DNA from: Fibrobacter sp. | GTDB taxonomy: Bacteria; Fibrobacterota; Fibrobacteria; Fibrobacterales; Fibrobacteraceae | Direction: 5' to 3' | Assembly: GCF_017545445.1 (NCBI RefSeq) | Contig: NZ_JAFWOM010000055.1 | Span: 1 to 36,878, forward strand | Length of the DNA stretch: 36,878 nucleotides | Part shown: positions 24,781 to 32,484 of the stretch, piece by piece | Layout: each line of letters starts with the position of its first letter | How positions within the stretch are numbered: position 1 is the stretch's first letter | Program-made: the position numbers and the translations under genes | The notes under the pieces: model-generated | The model's input: the letters and a program-made list of their open reading frames with translations, nothing else | Told to the model about the DNA's origin: nothing | Databases searched by the model: none

Positions 24781-25944
24781 TCATTTTACGTGTTCGTCAA
24801 TAAATTCGAACATTTCACGATAGGCATTATCACGCACATTTTTCCGAGAAAGGAACAAATCGTGCATTCCATCCTGAATCGTCCTAGTCGTTACCTTGTC
24901 CCCAAGATAAGGAGCCCATTCCTTAATGGAATTCACGTTCAACACACCGTCACAACGCATATAATCATCCGTCCAAGTCGAGCCCCCCACCGAACAATTG
25001 CTATGCATCACAAGCACTGGCTGCTTGATATTCAACTTTGAATGAACACGATTTTGTCCATTCTCAATCGCACGAAGCCAACCTAAATGTTGAGTCGGGC
25101 GAACGACGCTCTTTATATTTTCATTGTATTCCCACTCGCCTTTTTCTCTTTTTAAAAGCGAATAGGCGTAATTCGGTTCCCCCTTCGTACCCACGGTAAA
25201 ATCAGGCAAGAACAGCCCAAATTCAGAAAACAAGGGGAAAGCGATTTTACGCAAAAACCAGTTATAGTTCATGTCCAAGAACGGACTATTTAGGACAAGC
25301 GCTGCAAATTGATCTTCACGACGGTCGTTTACATACAACGAAGAAATCAGCCCGCCCATGGAATGGCCCACAATGACGACTGGGACATTATCAGCATCTT
25401 CGTAATCATCTACGGCAATTTTCTTGCTGAGTTCGACAGCAATATCCAGTTCTGCATAGTATTCCTTGATGTTACGCATGTCGCTACGCGGTTCACCCGG
25501 CTTGTACGAACGTCCGCAATAATGCAAATCTATGGCGAAAAACGCAAAGCCCGCAGAATCCGCCTTTTCGGCAAATTCCTTTTGAAAATAATAATCATTG
25601 TAGCCATGCACATACAAGATAATTCCACGTAAGCTCATATTGTCCGTCGAATCTACACGCGGAGAATTGTTAAACGGATACTCGATAAGCGTCGAATGGA
25701 ACACCTGTTGACTGTCAGGGCTTGTCTCTATCGGATAAACTCTATAAGGTTCACCCAACTCTTTATCGGTCTCTACCAAAGCTAAAGCCTTATCAAGAAT
25801 ATTGGGATCGACCTTTATCACAGATGAATGGTCCAATGATACATCACGCAAGGCTTCGGCATTTGCAAAATAAACATAAACGGCTGATGCGATAAAGAAC
25901 AGCACCAGCGGAATAATCATGACGATTATTTTAATTTTTTTCAT
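24781..25944 (-). CDS. Membrane-anchored alpha/beta hydrolase (lysophospholipase-like)
   Basis: This 387-residue protein has an N-terminal signal anchor (about residues 4-27, IKIIVMIIPLVLFFIASAVY). An alpha/beta hydrolase follows, with the oxyanion segment VHGYNDYYF (112-120), the DLHYCGRS strand, and the nucleophile elbow GHSMGG with Ser195. A likely acid region follows, and the catalytic His is in QDGMHDLFLSR near the C-terminus. It resembles the Hydrolase_4/lysophospholipase group, so the substrate may be a lipid ester; this is inference. The catalytic part should face the periplasm. ATG 25944 is chosen: TATTAT lies 6 nt upstream and there is no good Shine-Dalgarno site. A TTG at 25959 is the only longer alternative. 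dxs ends 36 nt upstream. Confidence 0.8.
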   Translation of the reverse strand: MKKIKIIVMIIPLVLFFIASAVYVYFANAEALRDVSLDHSSVIKVDPNILDKALALVETDKELGEPYRVYPIETSPDSQQVFHSTLIEYPFNNSPRVDSTDNMSLRGIILYVHGYNDYYFQKEFAEKADSAGFAFFAIDLHYCGRSYKPGEPRSDMRNIKEYYAELDIAVELSKKIAVDDYEDADNVPVVIVGHSMGGLISSLYVNDRREDQFAALVLNSPFLDMNYNWFLRKIAFPLFSEFGLFLPDFTVGTKGEPNYAYSLLKREKGEWEYNENIKSVVRPTQHLGWLRAIENGQNRVHSKLNIKQPVLVMHSNCSVGGSTWTDDYMRCDGVLNVNSIKEWAPYLGDKVTTRTIQDGMHDLFLSRKNVRDNAYREMFEFIDEHVK

Positions 25945-25950
25945 GCCTAC

Positions 25951-25956
25951 ATAATA
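25951..25956 (-). promoter_or_regulatory. -10 box for a leaderless start of the alpha/beta hydrolase
   Basis: On the minus strand TATTAT is followed by GTAGGC and then the ATG at 25944. The AGG is too close to act as a ribosome-binding site. It sits in the 36-nt gap after dxs. Confidence 0.4.
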
Positions 25957-25980
25957 CAAAAAAATAAGCCAAAGCGAGGA

Positions 25981-27729
25981 CTAAGAAATCAACGCAACAG
26001 CTTCTTTTGCTATTTGTGCAGGCATCAAGTGATTTTTCTCACACAATTCCGAGAAATTTACCTTGTCGTAAAAGTCCTTTGAAAGCCCGCGGACAAGCAC
26101 TTTCGCACTTGTATCGCCTAACGACGCTGCGACTTTCTGGCCAAAGCCGCCCTCGACAACGCCATTTTCAAGCGTAACGAACACGTCATGCGTCTTGGCT
26201 AAATCATGCAACAGTTCGCTATCGACTCCGCTTGCATAACGCGGATTCACAAGCGTCGCATCAATCCCGACACGGCTAAGCTCAAGGGCCACAGCGGCTG
26301 CACGCTGGTAAAAATCGCCAAGGCCAATCAACGCCACACGACTCCCGCGATGCACGACCTTGAATTTATTAAGGTTGGAATAATCCTTCTCGAAAATATC
26401 GCTGCGATGATGTACAGCGTTCGGCACGCGAATCGCCACCGGATGTTCCGTCTGGTCAATCGCCCAATCCGCCATCGTCTTGAATTCTTCAACGCAAGTC
26501 GGGCAAAGATAAACTAAATTCGGAATATTGCTAAGCATCGGGATATCGAAAATGCAGAGGTGCGTCGTATCGTTCATGCCATCGGCACCAGACATAGTTA
26601 CAAGAATCGTAGCCGGATTGTTGTTTGCGCACAAGTCTTGCGAAAGCTGGTCGTAAGTACGCTGGAGGAACGTACTGTGAGTGCTATAAACTGGCTTTGC
26701 CCCGCCCTTCGCAAGTCCCGACGCCAGGGCGACCGCGTGTTCTTCGGCGATGCCCACGTCAATGTACTGCTTACCCGCTTCTTTTCGGCGGGCCGGATAA
26801 AAGCCAATCCCCGCCGGAACCGCAGAATGAATCACCACGACTTTCGGGTCGCTCTTGATTTTCGCCATGAGGTAAAGCCCGAGAATCTCGCCGTAGTTTT
26901 CGCCACTACCCCAGTTGATTTCGCCCGTTTCGATATTGAACGGAGCTGCCCAATGCCAACCTTCGCGGTTGTTTTCTGCAAACGAAAAGCCACACCCTTT
27001 TTGCGTATGGATATGCACCACAACCGGATGAGAAGAATCCTTTACGGACTTGAACGTTTCGATGAGAGACGTAATATCATTACCTTGTTCCAAGTACTTG
27101 TAATCAAAACCGAGAGACTTGAAGTAATTATTTTCGGACTTGCCACCCGTGGCACGAAGTTCTGCCAGGGACTTGTAAAGCCCGCCGTGGTTTTCGGCAA
27201 TGGACATCTCGTTATCGTTTACCACCACGATAAAGTTCGTTGCGTATTCGCCTGCGTTATCAAGACCTTCGAACGCTTCACCACCACTCAAGGAACCATC
27301 GCCAATCACAGCAATCACATTGCCCGATTCACGCAGCACATCGCGAGCCGTCGCAAGGCCAAGCGCAAGACTCACGGACGTAGAAGTATGCCCCACCATA
27401 AAATGATCGTGTTCGCTTTCAATCGGTTCCGTATATCCCGTCACGTCGCCGTAATGCGATTCATCCAAGAACGCCTGGACACGCCCCGTGAGCATTTTGT
27501 GGCTGTAACTCTGGTGGCTCACGTCATAAACAATCTTGTCTTTCGGAGATTCAAAAACGTAATGGAGTGCTATCGTCGCTTCGACAAATCCAAGGTTCGG
27601 TCCCACATGCCCACCGCGCTCGGAAAGCTTTTTAAGGAGTGCTGTGCGCATTTCGGCGGCAAGCTGTTCGAGACTCTTGATGTCCAACGCTTTTACGTCG
27701 GCAGGGGACTTGATTTTTTCTAAGAACAT
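25981..27729 (-). CDS. dxs: 1-deoxy-D-xylulose-5-phosphate synthase (DXS), short form
   Basis: DXS condenses pyruvate and glyceraldehyde 3-phosphate with thiamine diphosphate to start the MEP isoprenoid pathway; its product also feeds thiamine and pyridoxal synthesis. The 582-residue protein has GGHVGPNLGFVEATIALH, DVSHQSYSHKMLTG, GHTSTSVSLALGLA and the ThDP motif beginning GDGSLSGGEAF (143-) with VNDNEMSIAEN. The catalytic glutamate region DVGIAEEHAVALASGLA and the transketolase C-terminal domain are also present. It is about 40 residues shorter than E. coli DXS, in line with a compact form seen in other phyla. GAGG lies before the ATG at 27729. It leads the minus-strand run dxs, hydrolase, rhodanese, ribD. 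Confidence 0.9.
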   Translation of the reverse strand: MFLEKIKSPADVKALDIKSLEQLAAEMRTALLKKLSERGGHVGPNLGFVEATIALHYVFESPKDKIVYDVSHQSYSHKMLTGRVQAFLDESHYGDVTGYTEPIESEHDHFMVGHTSTSVSLALGLATARDVLRESGNVIAVIGDGSLSGGEAFEGLDNAGEYATNFIVVVNDNEMSIAENHGGLYKSLAELRATGGKSENNYFKSLGFDYKYLEQGNDITSLIETFKSVKDSSHPVVVHIHTQKGCGFSFAENNREGWHWAAPFNIETGEINWGSGENYGEILGLYLMAKIKSDPKVVVIHSAVPAGIGFYPARRKEAGKQYIDVGIAEEHAVALASGLAKGGAKPVYSTHSTFLQRTYDQLSQDLCANNNPATILVTMSGADGMNDTTHLCIFDIPMLSNIPNLVYLCPTCVEEFKTMADWAIDQTEHPVAIRVPNAVHHRSDIFEKDYSNLNKFKVVHRGSRVALIGLGDFYQRAAAVALELSRVGIDATLVNPRYASGVDSELLHDLAKTHDVFVTLENGVVEGGFGQKVAASLGDTSAKVLVRGLSKDFYDKVNFSELCEKNHLMPAQIAKEAVALIS

Positions 27730-27758
27730 GGGACCTCATGAAGTATGTCGAGCGGGAA

Positions 27759-27857
27759 CGCCGCATCGCGGTGGAAAACTTTTAAATTAATATATACAAA
27801 AAAGTAAACAGTGATTAGTGGTTAGTGATTAGTGGTTAGTAGTTGGTGGTTAGTGAT
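27759..27857 (+). repeat. GC hairpin plus TAG-rich tandem repeat upstream of dxs
   Basis: CGCCGC-ATC-GCGGTG (27759-27773) is followed by AT-rich DNA and then 27804-27857, made of imperfect units GTGATTAGTGGTTA. The tract runs directly up to the stop codon of the TraB-like gene. It shares GTAAACAGTGATTAGT exactly with 20126-20141. Confidence 0.6.
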
Positions 27858-28784
27858 TTATAGTTGTTCAACGGTTAGGCCTTTGCGGCGCAAAATATCA
27901 ATGACATTTTCTTTTTCGCCAATCAAATGTGCAGCACCGACAACAACGAACACACTGCGATTTTCCGCCAAGAACGTTTCAACCGATTCCGCCATTTTTC
28001 TGTTACGAGAATAATAGACACATTCATTAACAACTTCCAAAAGCAACGAATCCGAATGGTCCAGTTTTTTCGTACTCAAGTTCAATGTCTCATGAAACAA
28101 TGAATCATTTCCAGTTTTCCAAGCACGCCTAAACAATGTTATTGATGAATCTAGCAACGCAATTTCTTGGAACAAATTTTTCAAATAAAAGATTCCAATC
28201 GAATCTGAAATTCCTACGCCAGTAAATACGGACACTTGTTCTTCAACAGTTTCCAGAGAAACGATTTTTTTCTTTCCATGAGCTCTCGTCAAGAAGAACA
28301 AATCTATACCCAGCCTAGCATCAAACTTTGTACGTTGCAAAGCAATTGCGCTCAAAGTCATCGCCGCCGCCCACGGGTTATATCCGTAAAAGAAATCCGA
28401 TGGAATATACCACGAAAGGCAAAGACTGTCGAGCGAATTGAGAACGTCTTCGGGAAGAACCATATCCAACGTTTTTTCATCCTTGAGTGCGCCCAATTCC
28501 GACGACAACCTTACACTTTCCTTGATGACGGAAGAATCGCTAATATCCAATTCGACCGCAAGTTCATCGGAACGGTCAAAAGCATTTATGATAACGGAAT
28601 CGAGCGGATAGAACGACGAATCCGCAAAATGAATACTTCCAAGCAGATAGACGCTAGAATTTTCGTCAGAAACTTTCCATAAAAAATGCTTGCTGTTTTC
28701 ATTCTTTGGCGAAGAGCACCCTGACAAAAACGTTGCTACGAGCAAACCAAGAATTTCAAAAACCGCCAACGTCCGTTTCATCAT
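27858..28784 (-). CDS. TraB/GumN-family lipoprotein
   Basis: The 308-residue product starts with a lipoprotein signal (hydrophobic VFEILGLLVATFLSGC with lipobox LSGC). It then shows the TraB/GumN pattern: SVYLLGSIHFADSSFYPL with the Gly-x-x-His motif near the N-terminus, then ELAVELDIS. The C-terminal signature is VFVVVGAAHLIGE followed by VIDILRRKGLTV. Proteins of this family have been proposed to be metal-dependent (Tiki-like) hydrolases, with the GxxH motifs in the active site. ATG 28784 lies 2 nt after the stop of the zinc-ribbon gene (a second ATG follows at 28781), so the two are almost certainly cotranslated. The frame extends upstream only through the neighbour's coding region. Confidence 0.82.
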   Translation of the reverse strand: MMKRTLAVFEILGLLVATFLSGCSSPKNENSKHFLWKVSDENSSVYLLGSIHFADSSFYPLDSVIINAFDRSDELAVELDISDSSVIKESVRLSSELGALKDEKTLDMVLPEDVLNSLDSLCLSWYIPSDFFYGYNPWAAAMTLSAIALQRTKFDARLGIDLFFLTRAHGKKKIVSLETVEEQVSVFTGVGISDSIGIFYLKNLFQEIALLDSSITLFRRAWKTGNDSLFHETLNLSTKKLDHSDSLLLEVVNECVYYSRNRKMAESVETFLAENRSVFVVVGAAHLIGEKENVIDILRRKGLTVEQL

Positions 28785-28786
28785 CG

Positions 28787-29053
28787 CTACAGCACGTATA
28801 ACGCAAGATAAAGCGTAAACGCGATAAAGATAATGGCGATAGGCACCAGGAACCAAAAGCACAGGAAGCCGACCTTTAAATCGTAGAAGAACATCTTCCA
28901 GCGACCGCGTTTGGTCTTGCAAATTTCATCGCGGCATTCGGGGCAGATATTGCCGATTCTATTGCGGACACGAATGGCAAGGTTACCTTGCAAGGGGGAC
29001 ATTCCGACCTTGTCGTTAAACTCTTTCTTACAAATTGAACACGTAGTCTGCAT
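28787..29053 (-). CDS. Small zinc-ribbon membrane protein
   Basis: This 88-residue protein has two CxxC knuckles, CSICKKEF (residues 5-8) and CPECRDEICK (about 38-41), as in a zinc ribbon. One or two closely spaced hydrophobic helices follow at about 56-88 (FLCFWFLVPIAIIFIAFTLYLALYVL). The charged stretch KTKRGRWK before the helix would lie on the cytoplasmic face with the ribbon. The function is unknown; similar small ribbon-plus-helix proteins are common and uncharacterised. It starts at ATG 29053 with no Shine-Dalgarno site but with TATATT 6 nt upstream, and is followed after 2 nt by the TraB-like lipoprotein gene. Confidence 0.75.
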   Translation of the reverse strand: MQTTCSICKKEFNDKVGMSPLQGNLAIRVRNRIGNICPECRDEICKTKRGRWKMFFYDLKVGFLCFWFLVPIAIIFIAFTLYLALYVL

Positions 29054-29059
29054 GTAAAG

Positions 29060-29065
29060 AATATA
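29060..29065 (-). promoter_or_regulatory. -10 box for a leaderless start of the zinc-ribbon gene
   Basis: On the minus strand TATATT is followed by CTTTAC (6 nt) and the ATG at 29053. No purine-rich site is present. A -35 match is not clear. Confidence 0.45.
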
Positions 29066-29088
29066 GTAATATACAACGAATAAGAAGA

Positions 29089-29190
29089 ACTTAGATAGGT
29101 TATAGGTTGTAGGCTATAGGGATTAGGTTAGTTAGGCGCCTACGGCGCGATTATAAAAAACTAAAACCTAACACCTATTACCTAACACCT
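29089..29190 (+). repeat. TAGG-rich repeat with GC hairpin and inverted half
   Basis: Variants of TAGGTTATAGG, GTAGGC and TTAGGTTAG run from 29094 to 29135. They are followed by the hairpin GCGCC-TAC-GGCGC (29136-29148), and the complementary form (CCTAACACC twice) lies at 29166-29190. The two halves can pair. It lies between the zinc-ribbon gene start and the unknown lipoprotein stop. Confidence 0.55.
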
Positions 29191-29195
29191 TTTTT

Positions 29196-30251
29196 CTAAA
29201 TACCTCTAAACAGCGTCGTGATGGTCAGGGAATCGGTATTGTTTTTAAAAGAATTCCCTTCATCATAACTGTATTTCAATTTCCAAGTGATAAGCGTGTC
29301 TTTTTCCAAAGGCGATTTTAGATTATTTCTTAGGACAAAACGACTTTGAGTATAAGGTGTCGGGTAAGTATATGCGACTCCGTAAGGTCTATATTTCGTA
29401 GTGATCTTATAACAAATAACTAGAGAATCATTTTGGGGGCAGAGAATCTTGTTAGGATCTAAGACCCACTCCGGCAAACCTTCCACCGAAATAGAATATC
29501 CTGTGAGCAAAGTATCCATTCCAAAAATTTCATTTTGCGTATCCAGCGTATCTAGTGCATTGCGGAAAGCTGCCGTATCAAACGCAGGCGCATTCACGGC
29601 AGGAATATAATCCGTCCATGCCGTTGGACCATAATTCAAGAACGTTGTGTCACGAGTTTTAGTTCGATATGTCGTATGGAATGTGTGATAAACAGTATCT
29701 ATCACACAGCGATACCCCGGTTGGGAACACACTGACGTGCGTGTTCTTGTTACAGGATCCGGCAAACGAACTTTAACGATCTCGGCTTGACGCATCAGAG
29801 GCATGCGTGAACGACAAATGCTAGCTTGTGTGCAACTAAAAGTCTTTTTAACGTCAGAAGAATCAAGAGTGCAATAAATAGGCACACTATCGCACGGACC
29901 CGAATCCCCGCTTTTTTCAGCCGTGAAATTGGTAAGCGTATCGTACTTATCTGTTTTACGGTCTAAATAGATAAGACTTGTATATTTTTCGTTGCCTGTA
30001 AATATGGTATCGTCATAGACGGTATCTTTATAAACATTCACGACTCTACGGATAAAGATGGTGTCGCAAAAAGAGCGCAACGAGTCCAATTGTTCTTGCG
30101 TTTTTGCATCCATCAAATCAATTGTACATTTGCCATCCGGAGTATAAGCAATCGGTTCTGTAATCGATTCCAGACCAGACGTTGAATTATTGCACGACGT
30201 AAACATCGCCGCAATCAGAAAAAGCAAAAGAGTTTTGGACATGTTTTTCAT
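29196..30251 (-). CDS. Uncharacterised lipoprotein
   Basis: I do not recognise this family. The 351-residue product has a lipoprotein signal, MKNMSKTLLLFLIAAMFTSC, with Cys20 as the lipidated residue. The mature part is rich in Asp, Thr and Tyr with recurring DTI/DTV/DTL units (KDTVYDDTIF, DKYDTL, VIDTVYHTF). It has about nine further cysteines, some in close pairs (CSQPGYRC, CTQASICRS), suggesting disulfides in the periplasm or outside. It ends with a beta-rich region (WKLKYSYDEG). ATG 30251 starts the signal peptide; ATG 30242 is an alternative. Upstream TAATTT lies 7 nt from the first ATG and there is no Shine-Dalgarno site, so it may be another leaderless gene with a weaker -10. Confidence 0.65.
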   Translation of the reverse strand: MKNMSKTLLLFLIAAMFTSCNNSTSGLESITEPIAYTPDGKCTIDLMDAKTQEQLDSLRSFCDTIFIRRVVNVYKDTVYDDTIFTGNEKYTSLIYLDRKTDKYDTLTNFTAEKSGDSGPCDSVPIYCTLDSSDVKKTFSCTQASICRSRMPLMRQAEIVKVRLPDPVTRTRTSVCSQPGYRCVIDTVYHTFHTTYRTKTRDTTFLNYGPTAWTDYIPAVNAPAFDTAAFRNALDTLDTQNEIFGMDTLLTGYSISVEGLPEWVLDPNKILCPQNDSLVICYKITTKYRPYGVAYTYPTPYTQSRFVLRNNLKSPLEKDTLITWKLKYSYDEGNSFKNNTDSLTITTLFRGI

Positions 30252-30582
30252 GTAAATAAAATTACAAACACGGCCGTTAAAAAGTTCCGGAAAAATGAGG
30301 AAAAAACGTAGAAATTTGCGGGAATTGTCGCCCCAAAAGTACAAAATGTATTATATAGGACTTAGTTGGATTATTCAACTCCACTTACGATTCGCTCAAG
30401 ATGACTTATGCCAAAGGTGCCCCTGGCACGATGGCCGGGGTGACAATGTACATGCAAAACCAACTAAAGTAACAAGCAAAAAAAATTCAGATTGACTAGC
30501 CACATGAACAAAAAGTTCAAATTCGAACGATCAAAGCCCATACCTCAAAGCACCCGTAAGGGGCGTCCCCACAGCCCAGCAA
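30252..30582. other. 331-nt intergenic region with dispersed repeats
   Basis: No credible gene lies here. It contains an inverted GTCAT-type repeat (30368-30405) and a hairpin of CCCC-GGC-loop-GCC-GGGG form (30420-30440) followed by TGACA. Read on the minus strand, the order is TTGTCACCCC hairpin then GTCAT unit, the same order as at 8371-8473 on the plus strand. Between 30508 and 30582 are small palindromes (GAAC-AAAAA-GTTC at 30508; GGGG-CGT-CCCC near 30560) just after the EamA gene stop. One of these may act in 3' end formation, but no strong T run is present. Confidence 0.5.
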
Positions 30583-31452
30583 TCACTTTTTTGCAGCCAC
30601 AAGCATGGTAGAACCGAGAATCAAGGCAATCCCCGCCATGATGCGCGTGGTTAGCGTTTCGCCAAAGACCATTACGCCAATTGTCACGGCGGTCACGGGT
30701 TCCAAAGCGCCAAGAATTGCCGTGGGCGTGGAGCCGATGATTTTCACAGCCTTGACCATGAAGATAAGCGAAAGCACCGTCGGCACGAGGCCCAGCATAA
30801 AGCCCCACCCCCACGAACTGGCCTGCGTAAAGAGCGGCGGGAGGCCAGCGCCAAGTGTCACTGAATAAAGCAGCAAAAATACGAGGCAGAAGCAAATGGC
30901 GTAAAACGTCATCTTCACAGCCCCCATCTGCAAGTTGATACGATTCGCCATCACCATGTAAATCGCATAGCTTATAGATGACAAGAACACCAGCAGGCAC
31001 CCCACTGAGCTTAGCGTCGAGCCATCGCCGCCGCGATACAAGAGCGCCACGCCCGCCATCGAGACCGCGATAGAAGCGATTGTCCAAGCATTTATACGTT
31101 CCTTGAAGAAAATGGCCATGAGCACCGAGACTTCGAGCGGGTACAGGAACAATAGCGTGGATGCAAGCCCTGCGTCCATGTACTTGAAGGATGCGTAGTA
31201 CGTAAGCGAACTCACCGCAAAGAGGAATCCGAACGCGACAAGCGCAAGGACCTCGCGGAATGAGATTTTAAAATGCGAACCTTTCGCAAGAACGACAGCA
31301 AAAAGGAGAATCGCTGCCGTGAAAAAACGGTAAAAGAGGACCGTCTCCGGCGAGTAATTCTGGGCGTACAAATGCAAGGCGCCCAGCGGATTTGTACCGT
31401 AGCAAATCGCAGAAAGAGCGGCGAGAACAAAACCTAAGCCAGTATTTTTCAC
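30583..31452 (-). CDS. EamA-family (DMT superfamily) membrane transporter
   Basis: The 289-residue protein has ten hydrophobic helices in two repeated EamA halves, the drug/metabolite transporter plan. Typical segments are GFVLAALSAICYGTNPLG in helix 1, TVLFYRFFTAAILL, SLTYYASFKYMDAGLAS, LLFLYPLEVSVLMAIFF, FKERINAW, and in the second half SSISYAIYMVMANR and the closing GSTPTAILGALEPVTAV with GETLTTRIMAGIALIL. Members export amino acids, nucleobases or other metabolites; the substrate cannot be read from the sequence. Start GTG 31452 encodes the first helix correctly. It has no Shine-Dalgarno site but a TATATT 7 nt upstream. The gene is followed by the repeat-rich 30252-30582 gap. Confidence 0.9.
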   Translation of the reverse strand: MKNTGLGFVLAALSAICYGTNPLGALHLYAQNYSPETVLFYRFFTAAILLFAVVLAKGSHFKISFREVLALVAFGFLFAVSSLTYYASFKYMDAGLASTLLFLYPLEVSVLMAIFFKERINAWTIASIAVSMAGVALLYRGGDGSTLSSVGCLLVFLSSISYAIYMVMANRINLQMGAVKMTFYAICFCLVFLLLYSVTLGAGLPPLFTQASSWGWGFMLGLVPTVLSLIFMVKAVKIIGSTPTAILGALEPVTAVTIGVMVFGETLTTRIMAGIALILGSTMLVAAKK

Positions 31453-31459
31453 GCACGAA

Positions 31460-31465
31460 AATATA
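31460..31465 (-). promoter_or_regulatory. -10 box for a leaderless GTG start of the EamA gene
   Basis: On the minus strand TATATT is followed by TTCGTGC (7 nt) and GTG 31452. No ribosome-binding site is visible. Confidence 0.4.
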
Positions 31466-31478
31466 GGAAATCTTATTT

Positions 31479-31530
31479 CATCGAAGCCGAATCTTCAGTA
31501 AAACCGATACCGTCCTTCAATTTAGTTGGT
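31479..31530 (-). pseudogene. Decayed copy of the 3' end of the RsiV-like gene
   Basis: Directly after the M15 gene stop, the minus strand has TTGAAGGACGGTATCGG, which matches the segment coding LKDGIGF in the gene at 32485-33513 (18 of 21 bases over the fuller stretch). It then has CTGAAGATTCGGCTTCGA, which matches the segment coding KKFGFE at that gene's very end. In the intact gene these segments are about 100 nt apart; here they are almost adjacent, so the copy has an internal deletion and a changed frame. It still reads open as KLKDGIGFTEDSASMK before a stop. Confidence 0.55.
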
Positions 31531-32076
31531 TTAGTGCTTGGATTGGAAGTGGAGATGTTCACTGGACGAGTACTTGTCTTCCCATCTGATCTTGTAATCT
31601 TTTGGGAGGGTCTTTTCTAGGATTCTGACCACTTCTTTTCTTTTGTAGTATGATAGGTCAACGAGGCTGATATCTACAGCTTTTCCAACCCTATGTTTTG
31701 ACCATTGATCATGTCTGTCAAAGGAATCATGTGCTGATATAATGGTCGGAGAAAAGTCCTGCCCGAACTGGCTTTTGAACACATTGATGACATAGACGAG
31801 TCCGCTTTCGAGTTGAGGAGTAAGCTCCATTACTACATAGCCTTTCTGGAAGGTGTTTTCCATAATGTACTCATGATTTGAACCTGTTTGGACAGGGACA
31901 TCGTTCTTAACTTCCTCGGCGGGTTTCTGATAGGTTTCTTCTGCACGCACTTTGGACCTGTAGTCCGGTTTTTCGGGGCGATATGGATCGAAGATAAGCT
32001 TATAGCCCACGATGAGCATGATGGCAATCATGATTAAGCCGAGGAAGATTTTGATAAGGTTGACAAGGCATCCCAT
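31531..32076 (-). CDS. Signal-anchored M15-type peptidoglycan peptidase
   Basis: The 181-residue protein has one membrane helix at about 7-28 (LIKIFLGLIMIAIMLIVGYKL) and a charged linker. Its catalytic domain carries the M15/VanY zinc signature SKHRVGKAVD (126-135, fitting S-x-H-x-x-G-x-A-x-D with zinc ligands His128 and Asp135) and the C-terminal EHLHFQ (173-178) that supplies the catalytic Glu and third ligand. M15 enzymes cut D-Ala-D-Ala or related peptide-cross-link bonds. The domain faces the periplasm and the chain ends only three residues after the motif, so it is compact and possibly trimmed; a decayed gene end follows immediately. GGAG lies 7 nt before the ATG. The gene is 24 nt after a tiny membrane-protein gene, likely one transcript. 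Confidence 0.78.
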   Translation of the reverse strand: MGCLVNLIKIFLGLIMIAIMLIVGYKLIFDPYRPEKPDYRSKVRAEETYQKPAEEVKNDVPVQTGSNHEYIMENTFQKGYVVMELTPQLESGLVYVINVFKSQFGQDFSPTIISAHDSFDRHDQWSKHRVGKAVDISLVDLSYYKRKEVVRILEKTLPKDYKIRWEDKYSSSEHLHFQSKH

Positions 32077-32100
32077 GGTGACGACTCCGTTGTTGATTGT

Positions 32101-32337
32101 TCACTTTCCGTATTGTTCGTCATAGAGGCGTTGCAAAGCCTCCTTGTATTGAGTCTCTCTGTCGGCCTCGATTTTCTGTTTCTGGATTTCTTGCGAGTGG
32201 TCCACATAGGGGTTCTTGTTGTGCCTGTTAGTTGCGAGGGCAAGCAAGACGACTGCGAGAACGATGATGATGAGCAAGACCACCTGCGTGAAGAAATACG
32301 TTATGCGTTCTAGGATGTTGCTAATGAAGTCAAACAT
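32101..32337 (-). CDS. Tiny single-span membrane protein with helical tail
   Basis: The 78-residue product has an amphipathic start (MFDFISNILERITYFF), a membrane helix at about 18-36 (QVVLLIIIVLAVVLLALAT) and a charged, probably coiled-coil tail (QEIQKQKIEADRETQYKEAL). It has no family I know. It is the first gene of the pair with the M15 peptidase, starting 44 nt downstream of the best promoter in this block. GAGG lies upstream of the ATG. The overall shape resembles small phage spanin or holin-like components and also small divisome or secretion adaptors; sequence alone cannot decide. Confidence 0.6.
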   Translation of the reverse strand: MFDFISNILERITYFFTQVVLLIIIVLAVVLLALATNRHNKNPYVDHSQEIQKQKIEADRETQYKEALQRLYDEQYGK

Positions 32338-32364
32338 GGTTATGCCTCTGTTGGCTGTATTCTC

Positions 32365-32393
32365 TGTATAATTATCGTAGGCAGTTTCACCAA
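32365..32393 (-). promoter_or_regulatory. Promoter of the tiny membrane protein / M15 pair
   Basis: On the minus strand TTGGTG (32388-32393) and TATACA (32365-32370) are separated by 17 nt and lie upstream of the ATG at 32337. The Shine-Dalgarno site GAGG follows in the leader. Confidence 0.6.
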
Positions 32394-32431
32394 TGTAAAG
32401 CCAGACCGTTGAAAAAAATCTTTAAACGCAA

Positions 32432-32451
32432 AAAGGGGCTTCACCCCCTTT
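32432..32451 (-). terminator. Terminator of the RsiV-like gene
   Basis: AAAGGGG and CCCCTTT pair around CTTCAC. On the minus strand the stem is followed by TTTTTGCG. It lies 33 nt after the stop codon at 32485. Confidence 0.8.
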
Positions 32452-32484
32452 ATTGTAAATAAGAAAACTACCTGCAGGGCGTTT

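Noticed and set aside
26560..27723. A 387-codon plus-strand frame opposite dxs
   Set aside because: It is a shadow of the conserved dxs coding sequence; its Arg/His-rich translation is typical of antisense frames.
27804..27857. Possible CRISPR-like array
   Set aside because: The units are short, imperfect and directly abutting, with no unique spacers of constant length. It is a low-complexity tandem repeat.
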